A stretch of DNA of 64,000 bases from Porites lobata (GCA_942486035.1 CALNXK010000108.1:1112501-1176500); one strand, 5' to 3'. Positions 22,458-32,974 are shown, numbered from the stretch's first letter. The notes: a model not told the origin generated them from the sequence alone. Translations and numbers: made by a program.

Positions 22458-23486
22458 ATGGCGGCGAGGAACCAGCTTGGTCGCATTTACCAGCCCGGAA
22501 AACCTCTCCCCGACTCATTTAGAGGCGAAATTCTTGACTTGTACAATCGTGGATTTTCCAAAAAGCGGATTTCTCGAGACTTACAAGTGACGACGCGTGC
22601 TGTCAGAAAGATAATTCGTCATTTTCAACGGTATGGAACCTTGACTGCGTTTTCCCATGGCGGAAGTGAGCCGCGTAAAGTGACAGATAACGTTTTGCAG
22701 TGCATGGAAATTTGGAAACTTCAAAAGCCGACAACCTACGCCCACGAGATACGAAATAGACTTTACCTAGAAGGAATATGTGATGGTTCTAGTTTGCCAT
22801 CTGAGTCATCTATACAACATAGTTTACATGACAAGTTAGGAATGACACGGAAGAAAGTTTGCCAAATTCCTACAGAACGGGCCAAAAATATTTGGAAAGT
22901 TGATGATTATCTTCAGATCACACAGGGATTGAGCCCCACTACACTACACTTCTTTGATGAAGCCTCCGTTGTCAAAACAACATCTAATCGCCTGTATGGA
23001 AGCAGTTATAGGGGCATGAAGGCGGTGGAAGTGCAAAGGTACGCATCGAACGCAACCTACACGGTGAACCTTTTGCATAGTGTTTTCGGTGTCGATTATT
23101 ATAATATTATTCCTGGAGCCTCGAATGGCGAGGAACTCACAGCTTTTTTTGATTATGCACTTGAATGCGAAAGGAGCGATGGTCTTCCGGTCTTTCTAGA
23201 GGGAGATACCCTGATAATGGACAACTGTGGTTTTCACCACGGTAGAACTACTGAAAGGGCTCTCAGAACAATGCTTGCTACGAGAGGGGTGACATTACTA
23301 TTTCAGCCTCCATACTCACCAAATCTTAATACCTGTGAATATTGTTTCCATCAGATGAAAGAGGGGCTGAGACAAAATGAGTACTATTCACAGGAGTGTA
23401 CAGAAATGGCAATTATGGATTCCTTAAACAGCATTACAGCTACTCAGTCTGTCAATTATTTCAGGCACTGTGGTTACATATACTAG
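22458..23486 (+). CDS. Tc1/mariner-type DDE transposase with paired-like DNA-binding region
   Basis: Cut-and-paste transposase of the IS630/Tc1/mariner superfamily, 342 residues, the usual length. Start chosen at ATG 22458 because the TIRs align up to this point; an upstream in-frame ATG at 22395 lies inside the TIR. Residues about 12-130 resemble a paired domain, with two helix-turn-helix parts: KRISRDLQVTTRAVRKI, then a GGS-x-PR link, then TTYAHEIRNRLYLEGIC and LPSESSIQHSL. The catalytic triad by reading is D167 (HFFDEAS), D255 (LIMDNCGF) and E294 (PNLNTCEYC). That leaves 38 residues between the second D and E, so DD38E. The frame is intact with no introns, ending TAG at 23486. The intact frame and ends suggest fairly recent activity. 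Confidence 0.9.
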   Translation: MAARNQLGRIYQPGKPLPDSFRGEILDLYNRGFSKKRISRDLQVTTRAVRKIIRHFQRYGTLTAFSHGGSEPRKVTDNVLQCMEIWKLQKPTTYAHEIRNRLYLEGICDGSSLPSESSIQHSLHDKLGMTRKKVCQIPTERAKNIWKVDDYLQITQGLSPTTLHFFDEASVVKTTSNRLYGSSYRGMKAVEVQRYASNATYTVNLLHSVFGVDYYNIIPGASNGEELTAFFDYALECERSDGLPVFLEGDTLIMDNCGFHHGRTTERALRTMLATRGVTLLFQPPYSPNLNTCEYCFHQMKEGLRQNEYYSQECTEMAIMDSLNSITATQSVNYFRHCGYIY

Positions 23487-23489
23487 GGA

Positions 23490-25517
23490 TAAGTATTATA
23501 AATATTAGTAATAATACACTTTGTTCAAAGAGAGTAGCAGGGAATAACTATTAAACTTGAAGCCCTCTATCAAAAATCATAACAACAACAAGATACCATA
23601 TACCAGTGTGCCCCAACCCAACAGACCATATTTATGTGGTTTAGTGAATATGGAAGTTTTAAAATTTACCACATGTACCCCAACCCCCCTTCCCACCGCA
23701 CAGGTAACAGCCAAGAAATGCCCCATGGCAGGGAAATAAAAACTGTTCAAATAACCTTAAAGTACAATATTAAAAAAAAGACTGTTTATTTTAGTTTTTT
23801 TGGTCTGCGTTTGACTTTATTTAGGTCAAATTATCTCTCAGACAAGTATAAAATTATCTACTTAGCTCAAATGACTATTTGTTAAAAATATCAAACATCT
23901 ACTGCCTCATGTTAGTTTTATTAGAAAAATTATGTCATCTTCACTTGATGGAGTTATAAGTGAGAGAAAATAGTGCTCCATGGTGAAATTCACAAGACTA
24001 TGAAATCAGAAATGCCCTACGGTAAACTGTCAAAATGACTTAATTTCTCCATCCTGATCCACATCACAGACAATAAGAAAAAAAGGGCCTACCTATTGCT
24101 AGGGTGGGCATTGCTGTAATAACAGTGATGAATAACCTTAAAATAATTTCCTCATGCTTTTCAAGTTATAATTTGAACAGACAAAAAGGATTTCAGCAAA
24201 ATAAACCAGTGATCTAGGGATGCACATAGAGAAGCAAGGCTGGAAGAACCCTAGCCATCCCCTTTTCATAAATCTGGCTGAACTGTTGTAAAGGCACAGC
24301 CTTACCTTCTCCTGGTGAATGGAACTTTTTAAGCAACCAAAAAACCGCTTTGGAGATCACAGTTTTGAGTCAAGTATGTTTTCTCTTAAGTTAAGAGTCA
24401 CATGTACTTGGGAGACAGTCATCAAAAGCATCATCTACCACTTTCAACACGCTGACCAAAGGTAGGTGTCATCAAAGTTCACATAAGCCACCACGAAAAA
24501 TGGGGGGTTGGCAGAAAATGTGCGGAGGTAAGAAATTAATGCTCTGTAGAGTCACAATAAAGCTATTCAAAGCACCCACTCCTTTTTGAAATCATGTTTT
24601 CTTATAAGGCCCATCCTTTCTCTGTTAACCCTGACCCCCACTTCTTGTGGTCAGAAATAACTTGATGGTTAGATGCTTTCTTGGAGTATGTCATCTTTCA
24701 GCAAGGATACATGGGCTTAAATATAAAGAGGATTACATAATAGGGGGAAACATAATGAAGCTGTGACTGTATGGAAAACAAGTCGGGAAACCAAGTGCAG
24801 TTCACTTGGAAATAAGCTGAATAAAGCTGAGTAAGCTTGTTGAATGAGAATTTCAATGGTTTCACTTTTTAAAGGTAGTGAAGCCAGTTACCACATTTTT
24901 TTCACAACAGATCTCAAACTTAAAGTTTATTTAACTCATCTTTACACCTTGTTTTCTTGGAAGCCAAAAAATTTAAATAATAGGTATTACTTGTGAGGAG
25001 AAATGAAGCTTTTATGGATCCTGAGCAAGTTTGTTCCCCAGTATTTTAGAAGCCTAGCAGCAAACTGCAGCTTAGAGTGATATACGGTGGTGTCTCCTTT
25101 CATACCTTTGACTATATTATTTTTGTGAAATGACATACATTTACAACTAGTAGATGCCACGATTGTGTCTTTAAAGTCAATTGTTACATGTTTTGCAATT
25201 ATATTCTAATGCAAAATGCTGAATCAACCCAACATGATCTGCAACTCAACTATCCGTTTTTTGGTATCCATGCTTGTCATCCCAAAATGAAAATGCTACA
25301 CATTAGCAGCAGAGACTCTTGACTGTCTTCACACCTTCACTAAATTTCTACTGGCGAGAAACCAGGCTACATGTGCATCTTTTTTAGGTGCAATATTACC
25401 ATTGAATATTATTTGGAAGCCTCTCATTATATTGAAAGACAGCTTGTACCATACTGGCTCAACATTTCGGGTGTATATATAGTGTACCGGTATTTTCCTT
25501 TCTAGAATTTGCATCTT
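23490..25517. other. Transposon interior without recognised gene
   Basis: The 3' flank of the transposase carries AATAAA near 23731 as a possible polyadenylation signal. The remaining 1.8 kb is AT-rich and has no open frame or inverted repeat I can support. Confidence 0.5.
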
Positions 25518-25518
25518 A

Positions 25519-25878
25519 CAGTCAAGACAGGTCAAGTGTACCACTCCTCCCCCCAAGGTTCTATTCAAAAATAAATGTTTGGAAAAATTAATCCATTTGT
25601 TGTTGCCGCAACTGGTATATAATTAATATCTGCATTCCCGCATATGTAATGAGAAATCTTTGAATGGCTAATATTGCTTTGAAGACATTTACATGAAATT
25701 CAAGAAAACTGAGCTTGTAGAAATCTGATAACTACCATGCCTGTGAATTCACCACTCAATACACACACAGCAATGCAAAGATGAATCTGAAATCTACCAC
25801 TACTAACACAATTCAACTTTTTAAATAATGAATTCATTAAATGGAATCTTCGAGGGTATGTTTGACCTGGCTTGACTG
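25519..25878. mobile_element. Nested 360-bp non-autonomous relative of the host transposon
   Basis: CAGTCAAGACAGGTCAAGTG at 25519, preceded by TA, matches the outer TIR start at 17 of 20 positions. The right end, GGTATGTTTGACCTGGCTTG then ACTG, ending 25878, is the matching inverted terminus, with homology back to about 25838. The right flank is GA instead of TA, probably by mutation. This looks like an internally deleted family member that inserted into the larger element. Confidence 0.65.
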
Positions 25879-26005
25879 GAAGGGATCCATCAGTTCATAG
25901 ACCAATGTAGACAAAAATAACAATGAAGAACTAAACTGAACAATTTTTACAAAAATATAAACATTACAAGCTCATGGATCATTCCAAAAAGTGAACATTA
26001 CACGC

Positions 26006-28808
26006 TTATTCACTTTTAGAGATTTCTTTTGTTATAGCAATTTGCTTTTTCACCCATTCATCATAATTAAAAGATTCCTCTATTATAGACTGTGAAAAAC
26101 ATTCATCACTGCTTTTCACCACACTTGCCTCTGCTTCTGCGCTGCTTGTTTTAGGACCAGGGCTTTCCACAGGAGAATCATCTTGTGTTTCATCACCTGA
26201 CCCAATAGTGGTAACAGTTTTAGTTTCAGCTACACTTTTAAGAGATTCCTGAATTTCTTGCCAGGTTCTTTGTGCGCCTGGTTGGTATACTTAAGTCTCT
26301 TCTTGGAGGGATGGTCATGTTCATTTAGGCGAGTCTTAAAACTTCTATGAGAATGGTTGGGGTGTGTCTGGTGTGGTTTCTGATGATACCCTCCCATGGG
26401 TGAATAATGATATTGTGGGGAAAAGGCAGGTGACAAATTAGGTCTGCTGTAATTGACATTTTGAAAGGGAGAATGCCACCTTGGGCTTTGTGGACGTAGA
26501 TTTGAAGTTGTGCGCTGCATATATGGTGGCCGACAACGGGACACAGGACTTGGGGTTCGATGGTGCATGTATGGTGGTGGACTTTGAGTTTCATAGTATG
26601 GTGGTGAATGAGGCATGCTAAATGGTGCCCATTGGTTGTTGATTGTTATTGGCGATTTACATTGGTTCAAATTCTGTTTCTGGTACACAGTGCGATTATA
26701 ATCATGTGAAACATGATTCTGAACAGACTTCACCCTACTTGCCTTATTTCTATAATTCTCAATTATCTGCTCTAAATCTGCAGTGTCTGATGGAACCCTA
26801 TGATTACATGCAGTAGCTAAAATTCTTAGATCATTGTCTAGTGTTGTTCTGTTGGAATACTTGATGGGATTATGACACTGCAGCTTTTTCCTAGTGACTG
26901 CAAAAAGTTGGTTCTTGTCCTTTCCCTAAAAAAAAAAAAGGACAAGAATCTGAATATATGATGGGAAGACAACAATAATGTACATACATATATATTATAC
27001 ATGGTCACAACAAACAATAAATTTCAAAATGTTGCCTTTTCCCTGACAAATGTGAAATTTCCCTGAGCAAAATGGAAAACCTCCCCTTACAGCCACACCT
27101 CTTACCTGTTTTTCTGTGATCGATTTCATTGAGTCAGGTTAGTGGGGACAAGAAGTATTAAAAGTAATGATGCAATACTAAAATTACTGGTGTAGTTTTC
27201 CTGTCCTCTCTCCAAATTACAATTTTCAACCAACAATGTTTCTAGTGTGTTAGTGTCTCTGCACAAGTTCAGCCTTTTCTGTCACCTTTTGATAACCTTA
27301 CATTATATAACAATTGCCAAACATAAAACATTGGATGCTCCAAAAAAAACACACACACACTCTTTGTGCAATATTGAATAATGATGACATACTTGAGCAA
27401 TTTGTAGTTTTCTATTTCATCCATATTTCTCTTCAGCTGTTTTTGGATTTCTCTCACTTCAGCTTCAGCCTGGATTAAACAATAACAAGTGTCACCAGTA
27501 AATGCACAGAAACCATAATCATGTGCAGTGTAGACATTTAAAGATCACTTTATGACACCAATAACCACACTTCAGAAGAGTGCATCTTTCAAGGACACAG
27601 GGTGGGGGTGGAGGCTACTCACGGGACATTTACCTTCAAGGTTGTCAAGGCTATGCCATTGGTTATTTTGAATATTCAATGCGCCCCATTGTTTTGAAAT
27701 AAACAATGATACCTTTCCTAATTTGGTATGTTAAAATCTTTTGCTAATATATATGCCATAACAAATAGTGTTGCATTTTTTCTTGGGAAAGTCAATTTAT
27801 AAAAGCAATAGAAAACATTTTTCCTGTATTTGCATAGCCTGCTATAAGCACCAGAGAGATTGGGGTTGGGAGAATGCAAGAAAGTTATGCAAACCCGAGA
27901 CAATGCAAACTGTCGAGAATTCTCCCAACCCCTCTTGTGCTTATATTAGGCCGTGCAAACACGGAAAACACTTTCTGTTGCTTAAAAATTTAGTCTATCA
28001 ACTAACCTGTTTTAAGTGATCTCTGTGTTCCCGGTGTAATGAGAGCTGGCCACATTCATAGTACCCACGACAGGGATGCAACATGCAGTTATTAACACGG
28101 TGTCCTTTGTAATGGCAACTGCTGCAAGTAAAATTAGTGTGTTTCCCTGCAAGACCTCTTTCCCTTGGGGCGACTTTCAGCGACTCCAGGGTGGCCTGTG
28201 CTATACTGAGGTTATAATCAAGACCAGTTCTCTCTTCTTGCAGGTTCTGGATTAATTGTTCTACACCATGATCATGGCTATCCAGACTAGCGGTAGATGT
28301 TTCACCTGCCATGGATGTTTGGCTGTTGTCTATTGTCACTACTTTGATTTTATCTCGGTCTCTTATTTGAGCGATGTCGATATCGACAAGGTCCTCCCAT
28401 TCTGGATCAAAACGCTGCAATGATACGATGCAACGTGCGGAAGAGACTAGACGAGTTTGAAAAACGCGTTCGACCAAGGAGACTTTATCACTGTCATCGC
28501 TTTTGACAGAACACACCTTTTTTAGCCCTTTATAATCTAACAAAATTGTTCTTTCCCTGGAATCCTGAAAATGAAAAATGTGTAGGACTTGGCTTAAGCT
28601 TTATGTAAACACAACAAATAGCACTAGTCACCAAAACATTGAAGAGAAAGCTTGCAAGAACTTCGCCTGAAATCTCTCTTATACGAATAAGAATTTCTAC
28701 AAGTCCTATGTGATGTAGAAGCCCAAAAAAGTTCTCAATGATAGCATTTGAAACAGGTTTCCCACATCACTTGATCGAACTCACCTTTCCCGCCATGTTC
28801 GACGCCAT
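26006..28808 (-). CDS. Spliced zinc-knuckle, proline-rich protein, second gene of the transposon
   Basis: Function unknown; CCHC and coiled-coil parts suggest a nucleic-acid-binding partner of the transposase. Exon 1 is 28808-28785, eight codons from the ATG at the inner edge of the right TIR, donor AAG then GTGAGT. Exon 2 is 28564-28007 (186 codons) with a perfect C-x2-C-x4-H-x4-C knuckle (CSSCHYKGHRVNNC), followed by a further Cys/His cluster (C-x5-C then H-x2-H). Exon 3 starts 27469 and encodes a coiled coil (AEAEVREIQKQLKRN). Exon 4 (from 26925 or 26890, to 26230) is proline-, tyrosine- and histidine-rich (SPPPYMHHRTPSP) with a basic end. The exon 3/4 phase is unresolved. An acidic tail of about 75 codons (26229-26006) follows in another frame, implying a frameshift or small intron. 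Confidence 0.65.
27801..27984. mobile_element. Fold-back MITE in an intron of the transposon's second gene
   Basis: Ends AAAAGCAATAGAAAAC and CACTTTCTGTTGCTTA, with inverted arms containing GCTATAAGCACCAGAGAG and, inverted, CCTCTTGTGCTTATATTAGG. Its TTATAAAAGCAATAGA start is identical to that of the MITE at 29118, so both belong to one family. Confidence 0.7.
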
Positions 28809-28999
28809 GTTGAAAAAGTCTCTTGCTTCGACTTCCCATATAAGGAAGATACCTTGTTCGCAAAGTCCAATCAGCAATCGAAGTTTGATTCGAACATTTC
28901 AAAAATGATTACATTATTTGAAACGACTAACGGGTTGAACTTTGGAATAATCGATCCATTAATATAATCTAGGGGGGTACGCTTGACCTGGTTTGACTG
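28809..28999 (-). promoter_or_regulatory. Right TIR with promoter of the zinc-knuckle gene
   Basis: The reverse complement of the left TIR with scattered differences. On the plus strand GTCCAATCAG is at 28865-28874 and CCATATAAGG at 28836-28845, 27 bp from the start codon at 28808. The same two boxes at nearly the same positions stand before the transposase. Confidence 0.6.
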
Positions 29000-29117
29000 T
29001 AAGTCGTGAGTCATGATTGGCTTATGATGACTTTAGAGAGAAGTAATGACTTGATCACGGTACTAAAACCATATTTTTTACCTAAAAGACTCCATTCTAC
29101 TAAAAGTTATTTTATAA

Positions 29118-29305
29118 AAGCAATAGACCACACTTTCTATGGGTTTACCAGCGTGATAACCCAGTTGGGATGTTGGGAGAACACTCGAAAAGCTTGTAAA
29201 TCACTCGCCTTCGGCTCGTGATTTACAAGCTTTTCTCGTGTTCTCCCAACATCCCGCGTGGGTTATCACGCCGGTAAACCCATAGAAAGTGTGGTCTATT
29301 GCTTA
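29118..29305. mobile_element. Fold-back MITE, ~188 bp, near-perfect palindrome
   Basis: Starts AAGCAATAGACCACACTTTC and ends with its inverse. Arms are about 90 bp with few mismatches around a centre TCACTCGCCTTCGGCTCGTGA. It lies 120 bp beyond the right end of the 6.7-kb transposon. High arm identity suggests recent insertion. Confidence 0.85.
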
Positions 29306-29370
29306 AATACACACTCAGTGATCTTGGTAATTCACGCATTTTGATTGGTTAGCTATCTCGGACTATGACG

Positions 29371-29402
29371 TTATATTCACCGTGCAAGGCGGTGAATATA
29401 AA
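29371..29402. repeat. Short perfect hairpin
   Basis: TTATATTCACCG and CGGTGAATATAA flank a 7-nt loop. It follows GATTGGTTAGC; the surrounding 29306-30200 looks like repeat DNA, with another GATTGGCTAAAATCACACTC near 30166, and shows no supported gene. Confidence 0.7.
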
Positions 29403-30228
29403 GCAGAACAAAATCGCTGTCGTGAACTGGGTGTTTTGCAAAAGTTTCATAGGAAAGCCTTTTTGAAAATACGTGAATATCCAAGTGCTGATGACTTTGA
29501 AGGCAAGAAAAGACTTCATGGTGTTTAAACAGCGTGATTTATTGTGAAGTGGTTTACTGTAGCTGACTTTTTGTATACGTTCGACGCTATGTTTACCACT
29601 ACAGAGGAAAACGAGGCCGCTTTGTCACTGTTTTGTGATTTCGGGATTTTCTCGCAAGACCAATTTTGCCTATAAATAGAAGTTAATTTATGGAGAAAAG
29701 AGGAAGGCAAATATTTTCGAAAATTGTACATGTCAACAAGTTAACAAGGCTAAGAACATTGCAGATAAACAACGCTCACCTTGATCGTAACCGCTGTTGA
29801 CAGCATTTGCGAGAAGCGACAAAGAAAACTTTCTCCTTCACGGTGAGTTGACAGAAACAAGTAAGGCTCTACTTTTCTTCTCAGAATTGGGTAGTAATCT
29901 AAATTTTCAGCGTTCTCTTTTAAACCGTTGATGCTAAAGCTTACAAAACTCGATACAAAAAGATTAAAACTATCATTTGCCATGTTTGAAGATACTGTAA
30001 AGATCTTTGCGCATCCACTGTTTACGGCTTCGTGTTCACACATGAATTCACCCGTCAATCAAGCAAATCATTTTTTAATGGTTTCTTTTCTGATTCTGTT
30101 GAGATCACTTCGTGTGAATATACTAAAACAATTATCATTCGTTCAAAATATTTCTCCATTTCTGATTGGCTAAAATCACACTCATAATTCATCATAACCA
30201 GCTATCGTCGACCAAAAATTTGGAAAAA

Positions 30229-30267
30229 TTTCTTCTTCTTCTTCTTCTTCTTCTTCATCTTCTTCCA
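30229..30267. repeat. (TTC)n microsatellite
   Basis: About twelve TTC units with one CAT interruption. Confidence 0.9.
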
Positions 30268-30353
30268 TTACTTGGCTCCATCTACATTGTGTATAAAGAT
30301 GATTCTTCGAAGTTGTAAGGGTTGTGAAGGGTTTCCATAGAAAAAAATAATAA

Positions 30354-30690
30354 TCATCGTAGATCTTCCTGTAGGCTCACAGAATCGTTCATAGACTGAA
30401 TAGCCAGGTATAATATAGTGTCATCAGCAAGTAGTCTAACCTTGATGGACAAACTTTCAGCTAGATCTTTTACATGTACAGGGCTGTATGTACAGCAGGA
30501 AGAGGCAAGGACCCAATACTGAGCCTTTTGGAACTCCTGCCTGTGGATTAAGCGACGATAACCAACTTTATCGAAAGCGTTTTCAAAATCCGTTATAAGT
30601 ACATCAGTTTGGCCCTCTCCCTGCATGTTGCTTGCTAAGTCATGGATGGTCCATTCCACATGAGAAAAGAAAAAATGACCATTTTTGAAA
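30354..30690 (-). pseudogene. LINE reverse transcriptase fragment (palm), 3' piece of a split LINE
   Basis: The minus strand reads TDVLITDFENAFDKVG (motif A), then, in another frame and after an internal deletion, GVPKGSVLGPCLFLLYI (motif B region), then back in the first frame VRLLADDTILYLAI (motif C with the ADD catalytic pair). About 50 residues between motifs A and B are missing. It belongs with the pieces at 32.43-32.97 and 35.04-35.60 kb, all on the same strand and in the right order for one LINE. Confidence 0.75.
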
Positions 30691-32432
30691 TAAACTACTC
30701 TTGGATTTTAAGTGCACCGCCAAAATGCATAAGGACTGAAGTTTCAAAAATCATCAGGACATACATTAGTGTAAGTGCAGATCCACCATTTGATACTGAG
30801 GGGGGTCCCCAAAGTAAGTGACTACCAAAAGACTCGTATCCCGGTAATAATGAATTCAATAATCTTTTAACCATAATTCAAACAACTGAGTTCAATGAAG
30901 ATTAAATGTAACTTGAAATGTTTAGTTTAACCATAACTCTCCATTAAAAACCACAGTATTTTCAAGTTACATTTTTTCGGAGAAATCAGTAACTGCCAAA
31001 ACTATTGACATGGACGTTACGTAACGTCCATGAAATTTAAAGAAATTTTTTTTTTCTCTCACAGCTGTTGTCTAAGCTCAGTACAAAACATAACAAAGAT
31101 GCTTTTTTATTTGACCAAGTAACATACATCTGTGACAACAAAACTAATCAGTTCCGAAAGGACACAAAAAATTTAATGTTAAATTTCTCATACTTCATGG
31201 ATGTTACTTTCATGGACGTTACATCATGAAAACAATAAATAATGGTAACAGGACTGAGTGGAGTCCAATTCAGTCTGTAATCATACAAGTGATTAACAAA
31301 ATCGGACGACCGCATAGCCGCAGTCCTATTTGACTAATCACGAGTATGATTACAGACCGAATTGGACAACACGAAGTTCTGTTACCAATTAATCATAACT
31401 TTAACAAAATTTTGTGATCTATTAGGCTCTTTTTTAATCAAAACACAAGAAATCCCGAGATTTTTTTTGTGAAAAAAAAGCCATTTAAGCGCACACGTGA
31501 TGGCGCGTACTGTCCAATTACTTAAGCATGACGTGTACTGTCCTATTTAACTGTCCTATTAAGGCTGAAATTAGGGCAGTTGATAGCCAATCAGATTTAA
31601 GAATTTTGTTATAGTTATGATTAATGCAGGAAGCTCACTAATAATTGCCTAAAAAGCCTGGTTATAATACTAAAATTTTATATAACAACAATAATGTATA
31701 TTCGGCATTGCTGAATATTATTATGGAGTTAAAGAGAGCACTTAGAATCTTATTGGAGACAATAGTGAATTATTATAAGGACAACATTACTAATAATTAC
31801 AATTGTCAACAAAAAATTAATGTCAAGTGTAAGTTACTTCATCTTTTAAAGTAAACATATCAAGTCGTCAATATAGCTCTGTGGAAACTTCTAAATTGCT
31901 CACAGTCTCTAAAATTTGAGAATAATGTGGAACTGAAAGATACTCTAATCAATAGACCAGTTTTCTAATGTTTGTGGGAAAGAAAGAAGGTACAGGGAAT
32001 TTAAATTTTTGACATCAGTGATTTCTTTATCTTTTTTACCCTCTGTAACATCCATGATCCAGAATGTAACATCCATGACAGCGTTTTGTCATCAAGCAAA
32101 GAAGGCACACTTCACAAAAGAAATACATGTATTTATCACTTTGTTATTGTAGTATCACTATTTACCTAAAAAATAATATCAATTGTTTTTAGTTATACTT
32201 GCAGAATTCACAGGAATTTTATGTTTAACATTTGCACTTAAGAACGTGGTTTCTTTGGTTGTAACATTTGCATAATAGTAAATTTGATGAGTTTCTCACT
32301 TCACATGCAACTAATACCTATCTGTCACAAACAAAGTGAAAGGGAATGGTTGTTTGTTATTATGTATCTGTTCTAATGATTTTTCTCTAACTACACTCAT
32401 GCAAATGTAACGCCCATGATCGTGGAATGACC
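30652..32432. mobile_element. Probable ~1.8-kb DNA element inserted in a LINE, with repeated GTAAC(A/G)TCCATG motifs
   Basis: It separates two parts of one LINE reverse transcriptase. The left end is CATTCCACATGAG and the right end, inverted, CATTCCACGATCATGGGCG. Seven copies of the GTAACRTCCATG motif, some inverted, lie inside: 31009-31032 (two, forming a perfect palindrome), 31196, 31211, 32044, 32065 and 32406, one adjoining the right end. Such arrays near ends commonly bind a transposase. A 69-codon frame at 31645 is not convincing. Confidence 0.45.
31244..31386. mobile_element. Fold-back MITE, ~143 bp
   Basis: GGTAACAGGACTGAGTGGAG at the left pairs with the right arm ending GAAGTTCTGTTACC. 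Inner arms are TCTGTAATCATACAAGTGATTA and its diverged inverse. A second inverted pair, TTAATCATAACTTTAACAAAA (31389) with TTTTGTTATAGTTATGATTAA (31604-31624), brackets the next 235 bp, so this may be two elements side by side or one complex element. Confidence 0.65.
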
Positions 32433-32970
32433 CAGATAAGCTCTAACGATTGATTTTGGCAGGAGCGTTTTTCCCTAAAGCCACATTGTAAATTGTCTAG
32501 GATGTTGTTCACTTGGGTGTGCTTCATTATTTAGCTGATAAGTACATGTTCCAATACCTTACAGGCAATGCATGTTAAGGAAAATTTGGCCAGTAATTTG
32601 CAGCGTCAGATTTTCTACCCTTTTTTAAAAACAGGTGGAACCCATGCAGTTTTCCAGTACAGCAGTAAGGTGATGTATTTGGTAGCAGGCCATCGCGTAT
32701 GGGGCCCTTAGTAGTGAAGGCTGATTGAAATGAATGATTTTCCAGTAATTGGAGACTTAGTTATGTGCACAGGATTATGGGATCGCCAGGGGGCAAACAT
32801 TGCAAGTTGCTACAAAGTGTCTTTGGACAGAGAATGCGACATTTTGCTGTGATTTTATGAGAAGCAGAGGTGTCTAATGTTGGTGCGTTGAAATTGTCAG
32901 TTTTTGTGGGATCAATGTGATGAAATCTATCGATAAACGCTCCTTGCATAAGGTCGACTGTGAAATTTAC
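32433..32970 (-). pseudogene. LINE reverse transcriptase fragment (N-terminal fingers)
   Basis: The minus strand around 32650-32440 reads, in two frames, FKKG, then NYWPNFP, then CIACKVLEHV and GFREKRSCQNQ: the first reverse transcriptase block of APE-type LINEs. Stops and frameshifts interrupt it. It lies between the endonuclease piece at 35 kb and the palm piece at 30.5 kb. Confidence 0.65.
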
Positions 32971-32974
32971 TGCA

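Larger units (their letters stand above)
22273..28999. mobile_element. Two-gene Tc1/mariner-type DNA transposon, 6.7 kb, complete ends
   Basis: The left end CAGTCAAACCAAGTCAAGCG (22273) and the right end, whose reverse complement is CAGTCAAACCAGGTCAAGCG (ending 28999), are flanked by TA on both sides (22271-22272 and 29000-29001), the Tc1/mariner target site. The TIRs run about 185-191 bp, in parallel up to the start codons of the two genes. The plus gene is the transposase (22458-23486). The minus gene (28808 to about 26006) encodes a zinc-knuckle protein. Two smaller elements sit inside it: a 360-bp relative (25519-25878) and a fold-back in an intron of the second gene (27801-27984). Typical Tc1/mariner elements are 1-2.5 kb with one gene, so size and gene content are both unusual. 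Confidence 0.85.
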
